Assembly (NCBI RefSeq): GCF_963576545.1
Contig: NW_026870425.1
Coordinates: 434,001 to 498,000, forward strand
Length of the DNA: 64,000 bases
Source of the DNA: Limanda limanda
Taxonomy: Eukaryota; Chordata; Actinopteri; Pleuronectiformes; Pleuronectidae
Reading direction: 5' to 3'
Shown here: positions 11,270 through 25,800 of the stretch, piece by piece
Numbering within the stretch: position 1 is the first letter of the stretch
Layout: the number at the start of each line of letters is the position of its first letter
Made by a program: the position numbers and the translations under genes
The notes under the pieces: generated by a model
Told to the model about the DNA's origin: nothing
The model's database searches: none
What the model saw: only the letters and a program-made list of their open reading frames with translations

Positions 11270-14200
11270 GTGGGGGTAGAGCCTACTTGCAAGTCTCTCC
11301 GACCTTCACAAAAAACGTTATTCAAGAATATCTCTTTCTCCTATGTGCTTTCATCCCTAACCCTAACCCTTCCGAAAGTCGGAGAAGCTCAAGGATGGTA
11401 CCGATCGATGCGCGCTACCCCATTTAGTGGGGGTAGAGCCTACTTGCAAGTCTCTCCGACCTTCACAAAAAAAGTTATTCAAGAATATCTCCTCAGATTT
11501 GGGGGAATTTCGTCGGTCGACCTCTTCCGAAGGTCGTACAAGCTCGGGGATGGTACCAATCGATCCGCAGGACCCAAATTAGTCCAGATGCAACCACTTT
11601 CCAAGTCTCTCCGACCTTCACAAAAAAAGTTATTCAAGAATATCTCTTTCTCCTATGTGCTTTCATCCCTAACCCTAACCCTAACCCTTCCGAAAGTCGG
11701 AGAAGCTCGGGGATGGTACCGATCGATGCGCGCTACCCCATTTAGTGGGGGTAGAGCCTACTTGCAAGTCTCTCCGACCTTCACAAAAAAAGTTATTCAA
11801 GAATATCTCTTTCTCCTATGTGCTTTCATCCCTAACCCTAACCCTAACCCTTCCGAAAGTCGGAGAAGCTCAAGGATGGTACCGATCGATGCGCGCTACC
11901 CCATTTAGTGGGGGTAGAGCCTACTTGCAAGTCTCTCCGACCTTCACAAAAAAAGTTATTCAAGAATATCTCCTCAGATTTGGGGGAATTTCGTCGGTCG
12001 ACCTCTTCCGAAGGTCGTACAAGCTCGGGGATGGTACCAATCGATCCGCAGGACCCAAATTAGTCCAGATGCAACCACTTTCCAAGTCTCTCCGACCTTC
12101 ACAAAAAAAGTTATTCAAGAATATCTCTTTCTCCTATGTGCTTTCATCCCTAACCCTAACCCTAACCCTTCCAAAAGTCGGAGAAGCTCGGGGATGGTAC
12201 CGATCGATGCGCGCTACCCCATTTAGTGGGGGTAGAGCCTACTTGCAAGTCTCTCCGACCTTCATAAAAAAAGTTATTCAAGAATATCTCTTTCTCCTAT
12301 GTGCTTTCATCCCTAACCCTAACCCTAACCCTTCCGAAAGTCGGAGAAGCTCAAGGATGGTACTGATCGATGCGCGCTACCCCATTTAGTGGGGGTAGAG
12401 CCTACTTGCAAGTCTCTCCGACCTTCACAAAAAAAGTTATTCAAGAATATCTCTTTCTCCTATGTGCTTTCATCCCTAACCCTAACCCTAACCCTTCCGA
12501 AAGTCGGAGAAGCTCAAGGATGGTACCGATCGATGCGCGCTACCCCATTTAGTGGGGGTAGAGCCTACTTGCAAGTCTCTCCGACCTTCACAAAAAAAGT
12601 TATTCAAGAATATCTCTTTCTCCTATGTGCTTTCATCCCTAACCCTAACCCTAACCCTTCCGAAAGTCGGAGAAGCTCGGGGATGGTACCGATCGATGCG
12701 CGCTACCCCATTTAGTGGGGGTAGAGCCTACTTGCAAGTCTCTCCGACCTTCACAAAAAAAGTTATTCAAGAATATCTCTTTCTCCTATGTGCTTTCATC
12801 CCTAACCCTAACCCTAACCCTTCCGAAAGTCGGAGAAGCTCAAGGATGGTACCGATCGATGCGCGCTACCCCATTTAGTGGGGGTAGAGCCTACTTGCAA
12901 GTCTCTCCGACCTTCACAAAAAAAGTTATTCAAGAATATCTCTTTCTCCTATGTGCTTTCATCCCTAACCCTAACCCTAACCCTTCCGAAAGTCGGAGAA
13001 GCTCAAAGATGGTACCGATCGATGCGCGCTACCCCATTTAGTGGGGGTAGAGCCTACTTGCAAGTCTCTCCGACCTTCACAAAAAAAGTTATTCAAGAAT
13101 ATCTCTTTCTCCTATGTGCTTTCATCCCTAACCCTAACCCTAACCTTTCCGAAAGTCGGAGAAGCTCAAGGATGGTACCGATCGATGCGCGCTACCCCAT
13201 TTAGTGGGGGTAGAGCCTACTTGCAAGTCTCTCCGACCTTCACAAAAAAAGTTATTCAAGAATATCTCCTCAGATTTGGGGGAATTTCGTCGGTCGACCT
13301 CTTCCGAAGGTCGTACAAGCTCGGGGATGGTACCAATCGAAACGCAGGACCCAAATTAGTCCAGATGCAACCACTTTCCAAGTCTCTCCGACCTTCACAA
13401 AAAAAGTTATTCAAGAATATCTCTTTCTCCTATGTGCTTTCATCCCTAACCCTAACCCTAACCCTTCCGAAAGTCGGAGAAGCTCGGGGATGGTACTGAT
13501 CGATGCGCGCTACCCCATTTAGTGGGGGTAGAGCCTACTTGCAAGTCTCTCCGACCTTCACAAAAAAAGTTATTCAAGAATATCTCTTTCTCCTATGTGC
13601 TTTCATCCCTAACCCTAACCCTAACCCTTCCGAAAGTCGGAGAAGCTCAAAGATGGTACCGATCGATGCGCGCTACCCCATTTAGTGGGGGTAGAGCCTA
13701 CTTTCAAGTCTCTCCGACCTTCACAAAAAAAGTTATTCAAGAATATCTCTTTCTCCTATGTGCTTTCATCCCTAACCCTAACCCTAACCCTTCCGAAAGT
13801 CGGAGAAGCTCAAGGATGGTACCGATCGTTGCGCGCTACCCCATTTAGTGGGGGTAGAGCCTACTTGCAAGTCTCTCCGACCTTCACAAAAAAAGTTATT
13901 CAAGAATATCTCCTCAGATTTGGGGGAATTTCGTCGGTCGACCTCTTCCGAAGGTCGTACAAGCTCGGGGATGGTACCAATCGATCCGCAGGACCCAAAT
14001 TAGTCCAGATGCAACCACTTTCCAAGTCTCTCCGACCTTCACAAAAAAAGTTATTCAAGAATATCTCTTTCTCCTATGTGCTTTCATCCCTAACCCTAAC
14101 CCTAACCCTTCCGAAAGTCGGAGAAGCTCAAAGATGGTACCGATCGATGCGCGCTACCCCATTTAGTGGGGGTAGAGCCTACTTGCAAGTCTCTCCGACC

Positions 14201-16949
14201 TTCACAAAAAAAGTTATTCAAGAATATCTCTTTCTCCTATGTGCTTTCATCCCTAACCCTAACCCTAACCCTTCCGAAAGTCGGAGAAGCTCAAGGATGG
14301 TACCGATCGATGCGCGCTACCCCATTTAGTGGGGGTAGAGCCTACTTGCAAGTCTCTCCGACCTTCACAAAAAAAGTTATTCAAGAATATCTCCTCAGAT
14401 TTGGGGGAATTTCGTCGGTCGACCTCTTCCGAAGGTCGTACAAGCTCGGGGATGGTACCAATCGATCCGCAGGACCCAAATTAGTCCAGATGCAACCACT
14501 TTCCAAGTCTCTCCGACCTTCACAAAAAAAGTTATTCAAGAATATCTCTTTCTCCTATGTGCTTTCATCCCTAACCCTAACCCTTCCGAAAGTCGGAGAA
14601 GCTCGGGGATGGTACCGATCGATGCGCGCTACCCCATTTAGTGGGGGTAGAGCCTACTTGCAAGTCTCTCCGACCTTCACAAAAAAAGTTATTCAAGAAT
14701 ATCTCTTTCTCCTATGTGCTTTCATCCCTAACCCTAACCCTAACCCTTCCGAAAGTCGGAGAAGCTCAAGGATGGTACCGATCGATGCGCGCTACCCCAT
14801 TTAGTGGGGGTAGAGCCTACTTGCAAGTCTCTCCGACCTTCACAAAAAAAGTTATTCAAGAATATCTCCTCAGATTTGGGGGAATTCTGTCGGTCGACCT
14901 CTTCCGAAGGTCGTACAAGCTCAGGGATGGTACCAATCGATCCGCAGGACCAAAATTAGTCCAGATGCAACCACTTTCCAAGTCTCTCCGACCTTCACAA
15001 AAAAAGTTATTCAAGAATATTTCTTTCTCCTATGTGCTTTCATCCCTAACCCTAACCCTAACCCTTCCGAAAGTCGGAGAAGCTCAAGGATGGTACCGAT
15101 CGATGCGCGCTACCCTATTTAGTGGGGGTAGAGCCTACTTGCAAGTCTCTCCGACCTTCACAAAAAAAGTTATTCAAGAATATCTCCTCAGATTTGGGGG
15201 AATTTCGTCGGTCGACCTCTTCCGAAGGTCGTACAAGCTCGGGGATGGTACCAATCGATCCGCAGGACCCAAATTAGTCCAGATGCAACCACTTTCCAAG
15301 TCTCTCCGACCTTCACAAAAAAAGTTATTCAAGAATATCTCTTTCTCCTATGTGCTTTCATCCCTAACCCTAACCCTAACCCTTCCGAAAGTCGGAGAAG
15401 CTCGGGGATGGTACCGATCGATGCGCGCTACCCCATTTAGTGGGGGTAGAGCCTACTTGCAAGTCTCTCCGACCTTCACAAAAAAAGTTATTCAAGAATA
15501 TCTCTTTCTCCTATGTGCTTTCATCCCTAACCCTAACCCTAACCCTTCCGAAAGTCGGAGAAGCTCAAGGATGGTACCGATCGATGCGCGCTACCCCATG
15601 TAGTGGGGGTAGAGCCTACTTGCAAGTCTCTCCGACCTTCACAAAAAAAGTTATTCAAGAATATCTCCTCAGATTTGGGGGAATTTCGTCGGTCTACCTC
15701 TTCCGAAGGTCGTACAAGCTCGGGGATGGTAACAATCGATCCGCAGGACCCAAATTAGTCCAGATGCAACCACTTTCCAAGTCTCTCCGACCTTCACAAA
15801 AAAAGTTATTCAAGAATATCTCTTTCTCCTATGTGCTTTCATCCCTAACCCTAACCCTTCCGAAAGTCGGAGAAGCTCGGGGATGGTACCGATCGATGCG
15901 CGCTACCCCATTTAGTGGGGGTAGAGCCTACTTGCAAGTCTCTCCGACCTTCACAAAAAAAGTTATTCAAGAATATCTCTTTCTCCTATGTGCTTTCATC
16001 CCTAACCCTAACCCTAACCCTTCCGAAAGTCGGAGAAGCTCAAGGATGGTACCGATCGATGTGCGCTACCCCATTTAGTGGGGGTAGAGCCTACTTGCAA
16101 GTCTCTCCGACCTTCACAAAAAAAGTTATTCAAGAATATCTCCTCAGATTTGGGGGAATTTCGTCGGTCGACCTCTTCCGAAGGTCGTACAAGCTCGGGG
16201 ATGGTACCAATCGATCCGCAGGACCCAAATTAGTCCAGATGCAACCACTTTCCAAGTCTCTCCGACCTTCACAAAAAAAGTTATTCAAGAATATCTCTTT
16301 CTCCTATGTGCTTTCATCCCTAACCCTAACCCTAACCCTTCCGAAAGTCGGAGAAGCTCGGGGATGGTACCGATCGATGCGCGCTACCCCATTTAGTGGG
16401 GGTAGAGCCTACTTGCAAGTCTCTCCGACCTTCACAAAAAAAGTTATTCAAGAATATCTCTTTCTCCTATGTGCTTTCATCCCTAACCCTAACCCTAACC
16501 CTTCCGAAAGTCGGAGAAGCTCAAGGATGGTACCGATCGATGCGCGCTACCCCATTTAGTGGGGGTAGAGCCTACTTGCAAGTCTCTCCGACCTTCACAA
16601 AAAAAGTTATTCAAGAATATCTCTTTCTCCTATGTGCTTTCATCCCTAACCCTAACCCTAACCCTTCCGAAAGTCGGAGAAGCTCAAGGATGGTACCGAT
16701 CGATGCGCGCTACCCCATTTAGTGGGGGTAGAGCCTACTTGCAAGTCTCTCCGACCTTCACAAAAAAAGTTATTCAAGAATATCTCTTTCTCCTATGTGC
16801 TTTCATCCCTAACCCTAACCCTAACCCTTCCGAAAGTCGGAGAAGCTCGGGGATGGTACCGATCGATGCGCGCTACCCCATTTAGTGGGGGTAGAGCCTA
16901 CTTGCAAGTCTCTCCGACCTTCACAAAAAAAGTTATTCAAGAATATCTC
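9970..16949 (+). repeat. Segmental duplication, upstream copy (about 7 kb)
   Basis: This stretch matches 30490-37469 at a constant 20520-bp offset. Reading the two copies in register I saw three mismatches (11566/32086, 12265/32785 and 15021/35541). It spans the end of H2 and nearly all of H3. The match breaks at 9964 on the left and at about 16950 on the right, where one copy continues into a tel monomer and the other into N. Confidence 0.9.
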
Positions 16950-17047
16950 TTTCTCCTATGTGCTTTCATCCCTAACCCTAACCCTAACCCTTCCGAAAGT
17001 CGGAGAAGCTCAAGGATGGTACCGATCGATGCGCGCTACCCCATTTA
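11270..17047 (+). repeat. Higher-order block H3 (27 tel, 9 N; 5778 bp)
   Basis: The single-unit count before each dimer is 1-1-6-2-1-1-0-1-1, then 4. It contains the longest run of singles in the blocks (12226-13203, six) and two adjacent dimers at 14804 and 15122. The unusual variants AATCGAAACG (13336) and GATCGTTGCG (13826) recur exactly 20520 bp downstream in H7. Its second half resembles the second half of H4, shifted by 5770-6245 bp. Confidence 0.88.
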
Positions 17048-20000
17048 GTGGGGGTAGAGCCTACTTGCAAGTCTCTCCGACCTTCACAAAAAAAGTTATT
17101 CAAGAATATCTCTTTCTCCTATGTGCTTTCATCCCTAACCCTAACCCTAACCCTTCCGAAAGTCGGAGAAGCTCAAGGATGGTACCGATCGATGCGCGCT
17201 ACCCCATTTAGTGGGGGTAGAGCCTACTTGCAAGTCTCTCCGACCTTCACAAAAAAAGTTATTCAAGAATATCTCCTCAGATTTGGGGGAATTTCGTCGG
17301 TCGACCTCTTCCGAAGGTCGTACAAGCTCGGGGATGGTACCAATCGATCCGCAGGACCCAAATTAGTCCAGATGCAACCACTTTCCAAGTCTCTCCGACC
17401 TTCACAAAAAAAGTTATTCAAGAATATCTCTTTCTCCTATGTGCTTTCATCCCTAACCCTAACCCTAACCCTTCCGAAAGTCGGAGAAGCTCGGGGATGG
17501 TACCGATCGATGCGCGCTACCCCATTTAGTGGGGGTAGAGCCTACTTGCAAGTCTCTCCGACCTTCACAAAAAAAGTTATTCAAGAATATCTCTTTCTCC
17601 TATGTGCTTTCATCCCTAACCCTAACCCTAACCCTTCCGAAAGTCGGAGAAGCTCAAGGATGGTACCGATCGATGCGCGCTACCCCATTTAGTGGGGGTA
17701 GAGCCTACTTGCAAGTCTCTCCGACCTTCACAAAAAAAGTTATTCAAGAATATCTCCTCAGATTTGGGGGAATTTCGTCGGTCGACCTCTTCCGAAGGTC
17801 GTACAAGCTCGGAGATGGTACCAATCGATCCGCAAGACCCAAATTAGTCCAGATGCAACCACTTTCCAAGTCTCTCCGACCTTCACAAAAAAAGTTATTC
17901 AAGAATATCTCTTTCTCCTATGTGCTTTCATCCCTAACCCTAACCCTAACCCTTCCGAAAGTCGGAGAAGCTCGGGGATGGTACCGATCGATGCGCGCTA
18001 CCCCATTTAGTGGGGGTAGAGCCTACTTGCAAGTCTCTCCGACCTTCACAAAAAAAGTTATTCAAGAATATCTCTTTCTCCTATGTGCTTTCATCCCTAA
18101 CCCTAACCCTATCCCTTCCGAAAGTCGGAGAAGCTCAAAGATGGTACCGATCGATGCGCGCTACCCCATTTAGTGGGGGTAGAGCCTACTTGCAAGTCTC
18201 TCCGACCTTCACAAAAAAAGTTATTCAAGAATATCTCTTTCTCCTATGTGCTTTCATCCCTAACCCTAACCCTAACCCTTCCGAAAGTCGGAGAAGCTCA
18301 AGGATGGTACCGATCGATGCGCGCTACCCCATTTAGTGGGGGTAGAGCCTACTTGCAAGTCTCTCCGACCTTCACAAAAAAAGTTATTCAAGAATATCTC
18401 CTCAGATTTGGGGGAATTTCGTCGGTCGACCTCTTCCGAAGGTCGTACAAGCTCGGGGATGGTACCAATCGATCTGCAGGACCCAAATTAGTCCAGATGC
18501 AACCACTTTCCAAGTCTCTCCGACCTTCACAAAAAAAGTTATTCAAGAATATCTCTTTCTCCTATGTGCTTTCATCCCTAACCCTAACCCTAACCCTTCC
18601 GAAAGTCGGAGAAGCTCGGGGATGGTACCGATCGATGCGCGCTACCCCATTTAGTGGGGGTAGAGCCTACTTGCAAGTCTCTCCGACCTTCACAAAAAAA
18701 GTTATTCAAGAATATCTCTTTCTCCTATGTGCTTTCATCCCTAACCCTAACCCTAACCCTTCCGAAAGTCGGAGAAGCTCAAGGATGGTACCGATCGATG
18801 CGCGCTACCCCATTTAGTGGGGGTAGAGCCTACTTGCAAGTCTCTCCGACCTTCACAAAAAAAGTTATTCAAGAATATCTCCTCAGATTTGGGGGAATTT
18901 CGTCGGTCGACCTCTTCCGAAGGTCGTACAAGCTCGGAGATGGTACCAATCGATCCGCAAGACCCAAATTAGTCCAGATGCAACCACTTTCCAAGTCTCT
19001 CCGACCTTCACAAAAAAAGTTATTCAAGAATATCTCTTTCTCCTATGTGCTTTCATCCCTAACAATAACCCTAACCCTTCCGAAAGTCGGAGAAGCTCGG
19101 GGATGGTACCGATCGATGCGCGCTACCCCATTTAGTGGGGGTAGAGCCTACTTGCAAGTCTCTCCGACCTTCACAAAAAAAGTTATTCAAGAATATCTCT
19201 TTCTCCTATGTGCTTTCATCCCTAACCCTAACCCTAACCCTTCCGAAAGTCGGAGAAGCTCAAGGATGGTACCGATCGATGCGCGCTACCCAATTTAGTG
19301 GGGGTAGAGCCTACTTGCAAGTCTCTCCGACCTTCACAAAAAAAGTTATTCAAGAATATCTCTTTCTCCTATGTGCTTTCATCCCTAACCCTAACCCTAA
19401 CCCTTCCGAAAGTCGGAGAAGCTCAAGGATGGTACCGATCGATGCGCGCTACCCCATTTAGTGGGGGTAGAGCCTACTTGCAAGTCTCTCCGACCTTCAC
19501 AAAAAAAGTTATTCAAGAATATCTCCTCAGATTTGGGGGAATTTCGTCGGTCGACCTCTTCCGAAGGTCGTACAAGCTCGGGGATGGTACCAATCGATCT
19601 GCAGGACCCAAATTAGTCCAGATGCAACCACTTTCCAAGTCTCTCCGACCTTCACAAAAAAAGTTATTCAAGAATATCTCTTTCTCCTATGTGCTTTCAT
19701 CCCTAACCCTAACCCTAACCCTTCCGAAAGTCGGAGAAGCTCGGGGATGGTACCGATCGATGCGCGCTACCCCATTTAGTGGGGGTAGAGCCTACTTGCA
19801 AGTCTCTCCGACCTTCACAAAAAAAGTTATTCAAGAATATCTCTTTCTCCTATGTGCTTTCATCCCTAACCCTAACCCTTCCGAAAGTCGGAGAAGCTCA
19901 AGGATGGTACCGATCGATGCGCGCTACCCCATTTAGTGGGGGTAGAGCCTACTTGCAAGTCTCTCCGACCTTCACAAAAAAAGTTATTCAAGAATATCTC

Positions 20001-22811
20001 CTCAGATTTGGGGGAATTTCGTCGGTCGACCTCTTCCGAAGGTCGTACAAGCTCGGGGATGGTACCAATCGATCCGCAAGACCCAAATTAGTCCAGATGC
20101 AACCACTTTCCAAGTCTCTCCGACCTTCACAAAAAAAGTTATTCAAGAATATCTCTTTCTCCTATGTGCTTTCATCCCTAACCCTAACCCTTCCGAAAGT
20201 CGGAGAAGCTCGGGGATGGTACTGATCGATGCGCGCTACCCCATTTAGTGGGGGTAGAGCCTACTTGCAAGTCTCTCCGACCTTCACAAAAAAAGTTATT
20301 CAAGAATATCTCTTTCTCCTATGTGCTTTCATCCCTAACCCTAACCCTAACCCTTCCGAAAGTCGGAGAAGCTCAAGGATGGTACCGATCGATGCGCGCT
20401 ACCCCATTTAGTGGGGGTAGAGCCTACTTGCAAGTCTCTCCGACCTTCACAAAAAAAGTTATTCAAGAATATCTCTTTCTCCTATGTGCTTTCATCCCTA
20501 ACCCTAACCCTAACCCTTACGAAAGTCGGAGAAGCTCAAGGATGGTACCGATCGATGCGCGCTACCCCATTTAGTGGGGGTAGAGCCTACTTGCAAGTCT
20601 CTCCGACCTTCACAAAAAAAGTTATTCAAGAATATCTCCTCAGATTTGGGGGAATTTCGTCGGTCGACCTCTTCCGAAGGTCGTACAAGCTCGGGGATGG
20701 TACCAATCGATCCGCAGGACCCAAATTAGTCCAGATGCAACCACTTTCCAAGTCTCTCCGACCTTCACAAAAAAAGTTATTCAAGAATATCTCTTTCTCC
20801 TATGTGCTTTCATCCCTAACCCTAACCCTTCCGAAAGTCGGAGAAGCTCGGGGATGGTACCGATCGATGCGCGCTACCCCATTTAGTGGGGGTAGAGCCT
20901 ACTTGCAAGTCTCTCCGACCTTCACAAAAAAAGTTATTCAAGAATATCTCTTTCTCCTATGTGCTTTCATCCCTAACCCTAACCCTAACCCTTCCGAAAG
21001 TCGGAGAAGCTCAAGGATGGTACCGATCGATGCGCGCTACCCCATTTAGTGGGGGTAGAGCCTACTTGCAAGTCTCTCCGACCTTCACAAAAAAAGTTAT
21101 TCAAGAATATCTCCTCAGATTTGGGGGAATTCTGTCGGTCGACCTCTTCCGAAGGTCGTACAAGCTCAGGGATGGTACCAATCGATCCGCAGGACCAAAA
21201 TTAGTCCAGATGCAACCACTTTCCAAGTCTCTCCGACCTTCACAAAAAAAGTTATTCAAGAATATCTCTTTCTCCTATGTGCTTTCATCCCTAACCCTAA
21301 CCCTAACCCTTCCGAAAGTCGGAGAAGCTCAAGGATGGTACCGATCGATGCGCGCTACCCTATTTAGTGGGGGTAGAGCCTACTTGCAAGTCTCTCCGAC
21401 CTTCACAAAAAAAGTTATTCAAGAATATCTCCTCAGATTTGGGGGAATTTCGTCGGTCGACCTCTTCCGAAGGTCGTACAAGCTCGGGGATGGTACCAAT
21501 CGATCCGCAGGACCCAAATTAGTCCAGATGCAACCACTTTCCAAGTCTCTCCGACCTTCACAAAAAAAGTTATTCAAGAATATCTCTTTCTCCTATGTGC
21601 TTTCATCCCTAACCCTAACCCTAACCCTTCCGAAAGTCGGAGAAGCTCGGGGATGGTACCGATCGATGCGCGCTACCCCATTTAGTGGGGGTAGAGCCTA
21701 CTTGCAAGTCTCTCCGACCTTCACAAAAAAAGTTATTCAAGAATATCTCTTTCTCCTATGTGCTTTCATCCCTAACCCTAACCCTAACCCTTCCGAAAGT
21801 CGGAGAAGCTCAAGGATGGTACCGATCGATGTGCGCTACCCCATTTAGTGGGGGTAGAGCCTACTTGCAAGTCTCTCCGACCTTCACAAAAAAAGTTATT
21901 CAAGAATATCTCCTCAGATTTGGGGGAATTTCGTCGGTCGACCTCTTCCGAAGGTCGTACAAGCTCGGGGATGGTACCAATCGATCCGCAGGACCCAAAT
22001 TAGTCCAGATGCAACCACTTTCCAAGTCTCTCCGACCTTCACAAAAAAAGTTATTCAAGAATATCTCTTTCTCCTATGTGCTTTCATCCCTAACCCTAAC
22101 CCTAACCCTTCCGAAAGTCGGAGAAGCTCGGGGATGGTACCGATCGATGCGCGCTACCCCATTTAGTGGGGGTAGAGCCTACTTGCAAGTCTCTCCGACC
22201 TTCACAAAAAAAGTTATTCAAGAATATCTCTTTCTCCTATGTGCTTTCATCCCTAACCCTAACCCTAACCCTTCCGAAAGTCGGAGAAGCTCAAGGATGG
22301 TACCGATCGATGCGCGCTACCCCATTTAGTGGGGGTAGAGCCTACTTGCAAGTCTCTCCGACCTTCACAAAAAAAGTTATTCAAGAATATCTCTTTCTCC
22401 TATGTGCTTTCATCCCTAACCCTAACCCTAACCCTTCCGAAAGTCGGAGAAGCTCAAGGATGGTACCGATCGATGCGCGCTACCCCATTTAGTGGGGGTA
22501 GAGCCTACTTGCAAGTCTCTCCGACCTTCACAAAAAAAGTTATTCAAGAATATCTCTTTCTCCTATGTGCTTTCATCCCTAACCCTAACCCTAACCCTTC
22601 CGAAAGTCGGAGAAGCTCGGGGATGGTACCGATCGATGCGCGCTACCCCATTTAGTGGGGGTAGAGCCTACTTGCAAGTCTCTCCGACCTTCACAAAAAA
22701 AGTTATTCAAGAATATCTCTTTCTCCTATGTGCTTTCATCCCTAACCCTAACCCTTCCGAAAGTCGGAGAAGCTCAAGGATGGTACCGATCGATGCGCGC
22801 TACCCCATTTA
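17048..22811 (+). repeat. Higher-order block H4 (26 tel, 10 N; 5764 bp)
   Basis: The single-unit count before each dimer is 1-1-2-1-2-1-2-1-0-1, then 4. Four monomers have two hexamers, at the same places as in H5 and H8. Private variants inside telomeric blocks (18112 and 19064-19065) and at 19292 are shared with H5 at +5764 but are absent from H8, so H4 and H5 are the most recent pair. Confidence 0.92.
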
Positions 22812-25800
22812 GTGGGGGTAGAGCCTACTTGCAAGTCTCTCCGACCTTCACAAAAAAAGTTATTCAAGAATATCTCTTTCTCCTATGTGCTTTCATCCCT
22901 AACCCTAACCCTAACCCTTCCGAAAGTCGGAGAAGCTCAAGGATGGTACCGATCGATGCGCGCTACCCCATTTAGTGGGGGTAGAGCCTACTTGCAAGTC
23001 TCTCCGACCTTCACAAAAAAAGTTATTCAAGAATATCTCCTCAGATTTGGGGGAATTTCGTCGGTCGACCTCTTCCGAAGGTCGTACAAGCTCGGGGATG
23101 GTACCAATCGATCCGCAGGACCCAAATTAGTCCAGATGCAACCACTTTCCAAGTCTCTCCGACCTTCACAAAAAAAGTTATTCAAGAATATCTCTTTCTC
23201 CTATGTGCTTTCATCCCTAACCCTAACCCTAACCCTTCCGAAAGTCGGAGAAGCTCGGGGATGGTACCGATCGATGCGCGCTACCCCATTTAGTGGGGGT
23301 AGAGCCTACTTGCAAGTCTCTCCGACCTTCACAAAAAAAGTTATTCAAGAATATCTCTTTCTCCTATGTGCTTTCATCCCTAACCCTAACCCTAACCCTT
23401 CCGAAAGTCGGAGAAGCTCAAGGATGGTACCGATCGATGCGCGCTACCCCATTTAGTGGGGGTAGAGCCTACTTGCAAGTCTCTCCGACCTTCACAAAAA
23501 AAGTTATTCAAGAATATCTCCTCAGATTTGGGGGAATTTCGTCGGTCGACCTCTTCCGAAGGTCGTACAAGCTCGGAGATGGTACCAATCGATCCGCAAG
23601 ACCCAAATTAGTCCAGATGCAACCACTTTCCAAGTCTCTCCGACCTTCACAAAAAAAGTTATTCAAGAATATCTCTTTCTCCTATGTGCTTTCATCCCTA
23701 ACCCTAACCCTAACCCTTCCGAAAGTCGGAGAAGCTCGGGGATGGTACCGATCGATGCGCGCTACCCCATTTAGTGGGGGTAGAGCCTACTTGCAAGTCT
23801 CTCCGACCTTCACAAAAAAAGTTATTCAAGAATATCTCTTTCTCCTATGTGCTTTCATCCCTAACCCTAACCCTATCCCTTCCGAAAGTCGGAGAAGCTC
23901 AAAGATGGTACCGATCGATGCGCGCTACCCCATTTAGTGGGGGTAGAGCCTACTTGCAAGTCTCTCCGACCTTCACAAAAAAAGTTATTCAAGAATATCT
24001 CTTTCTCCTATGTGCTTTCATCCCTAACCCTAACCCTAACCCTTCCGAAAGTCGGAGAAGCTCAAGGATGGTACCGATCGATGCGCGCTACCCCATTTAG
24101 TGGGGGTAGAGCCTACTTGCAAGTCTCTCCGACCTTCACAAAAAAAGTTATTCAAGAATATCTCCTCAGATTTGGGGGAATTTCGTCGGTCGACCTCTTC
24201 CGAAGGTCGTACAAGCTCGGGGATGGTACCAATCGATCTGCAGGACCCAAATTAGTCCAGATGCAACCACTTTCCAAGTCTCTCCGACCTTCACAAAAAA
24301 AGTTATTCAAGAATATCTCTTTCTCCTATGTGCTTTCATCCCTAACCCTAACCCTAACCCTTCCGAAAGTCGGAGAAGCTCGGGGATGGTACCGATCGAT
24401 GCGCGCTACCCCATTTAGTGGGGGTAGAGCCTACTTGCAAGTCTCTCCGACCTTCACAAAAAAAGTTATTCAAGAATATCTCTTTCTCCTATGTGCTTTC
24501 ATCCCTAACCCTAACCCTAACCCTTCCGAAAGTCGGAGAAGCTCAAGGATGGTACCGATCGATGCGCGCTACCCCATTTAGTGGGGGTAGAGCCTACTTG
24601 CAAGTCTCTCCGACCTTCACAAAAAAAGTTATTCAAGAATATCTCCTCAGATTTGGGGGAATTTCGTCGGTCGACCTCTTCCGAAGGTCGTACAAGCTCG
24701 GAGATGGTACCAATCGATCCGCAAGACCCAAATTAGTCCAGATGCAACCACTTTCCAAGTCTCTCCGACCTTCACAAAAAAAGTTATTCAAGAATATCTC
24801 TTTCTCCTATGTGCTTTCATCCCTAACAATAACCCTAACCCTTCCGAAAGTCGGAGAAGCTCGGGGATGGTACCGATCGATGCGCGCTACCCCATTTAGT
24901 GGGGGTAGAGCCTACTTGCAAGTCTCTCCGACCTTCACAAAAAAAGTTATTCAAGAATATCTCTTTCTCCTATGTGCTTTCATCCCTAACCCTAACCCTA
25001 ACCCTTCCGAAAGTCGGAGAAGCTCAAGGATGGTACCGATCGATGCGCGCTACCCAATTTAGTGGGGGTAGAGCCTACTTGCAAGTCTCTCCGACCTTCA
25101 CAAAAAAAGTTATTCAAGAATATCTCTTTCTCCTATGTGCTTTCATCCCTAACCCTAACCCTAACCCTTCCGAAAGTCGGAGAAGCTCAAGGATGGTACC
25201 GATCGATGCGCGCTACCCCATTTAGTGGGGGTAGAGCCTACTTGCAAGTCTCTCCGACCTTCACAAAAAAAGTTATTCAAGAATATCTCCTCAGATTTGG
25301 GGGAATTTCGTCGGTCGACCTCTTCCGAAGGTCGTACAAGCTCGGGGATGGTACCAATCGATCTGCAGGACCCAAATTAGTCCAGATGCAACCACTTTCC
25401 AAGTCTCTCCGACCTTCACAAAAAAAGTTATTCAAGAATATCTCTTTCTCCTATGTGCTTTCATCCCTAACCCTAACCCTAACCCTTCCGAAAGTCGGAG
25501 AAGCTCGGGGATGGTACCGATCGATGCGCGCTACCCCATTTAGTGGGGGTAGAGCCTACTTGCAAGTCTCTCCGACCTTCACAAAAAAAGTTATTCAAGA
25601 ATATCTCTTTCTCCTATGTGCTTTCATCCCTAACCCTAACCCTTCCGAAAGTCGGAGAAGCTCAAGGATGGTACCGATCGATGCGCGCTACCCCATTTAG
25701 TGGGGGTAGAGCCTACTTGCAAGTCTCTCCGACCTTCACAAAAAAAGTTATTCAAGAATATCTCCTCAGATTTGGGGGAATTTCGTCGGTCGACCTCTTC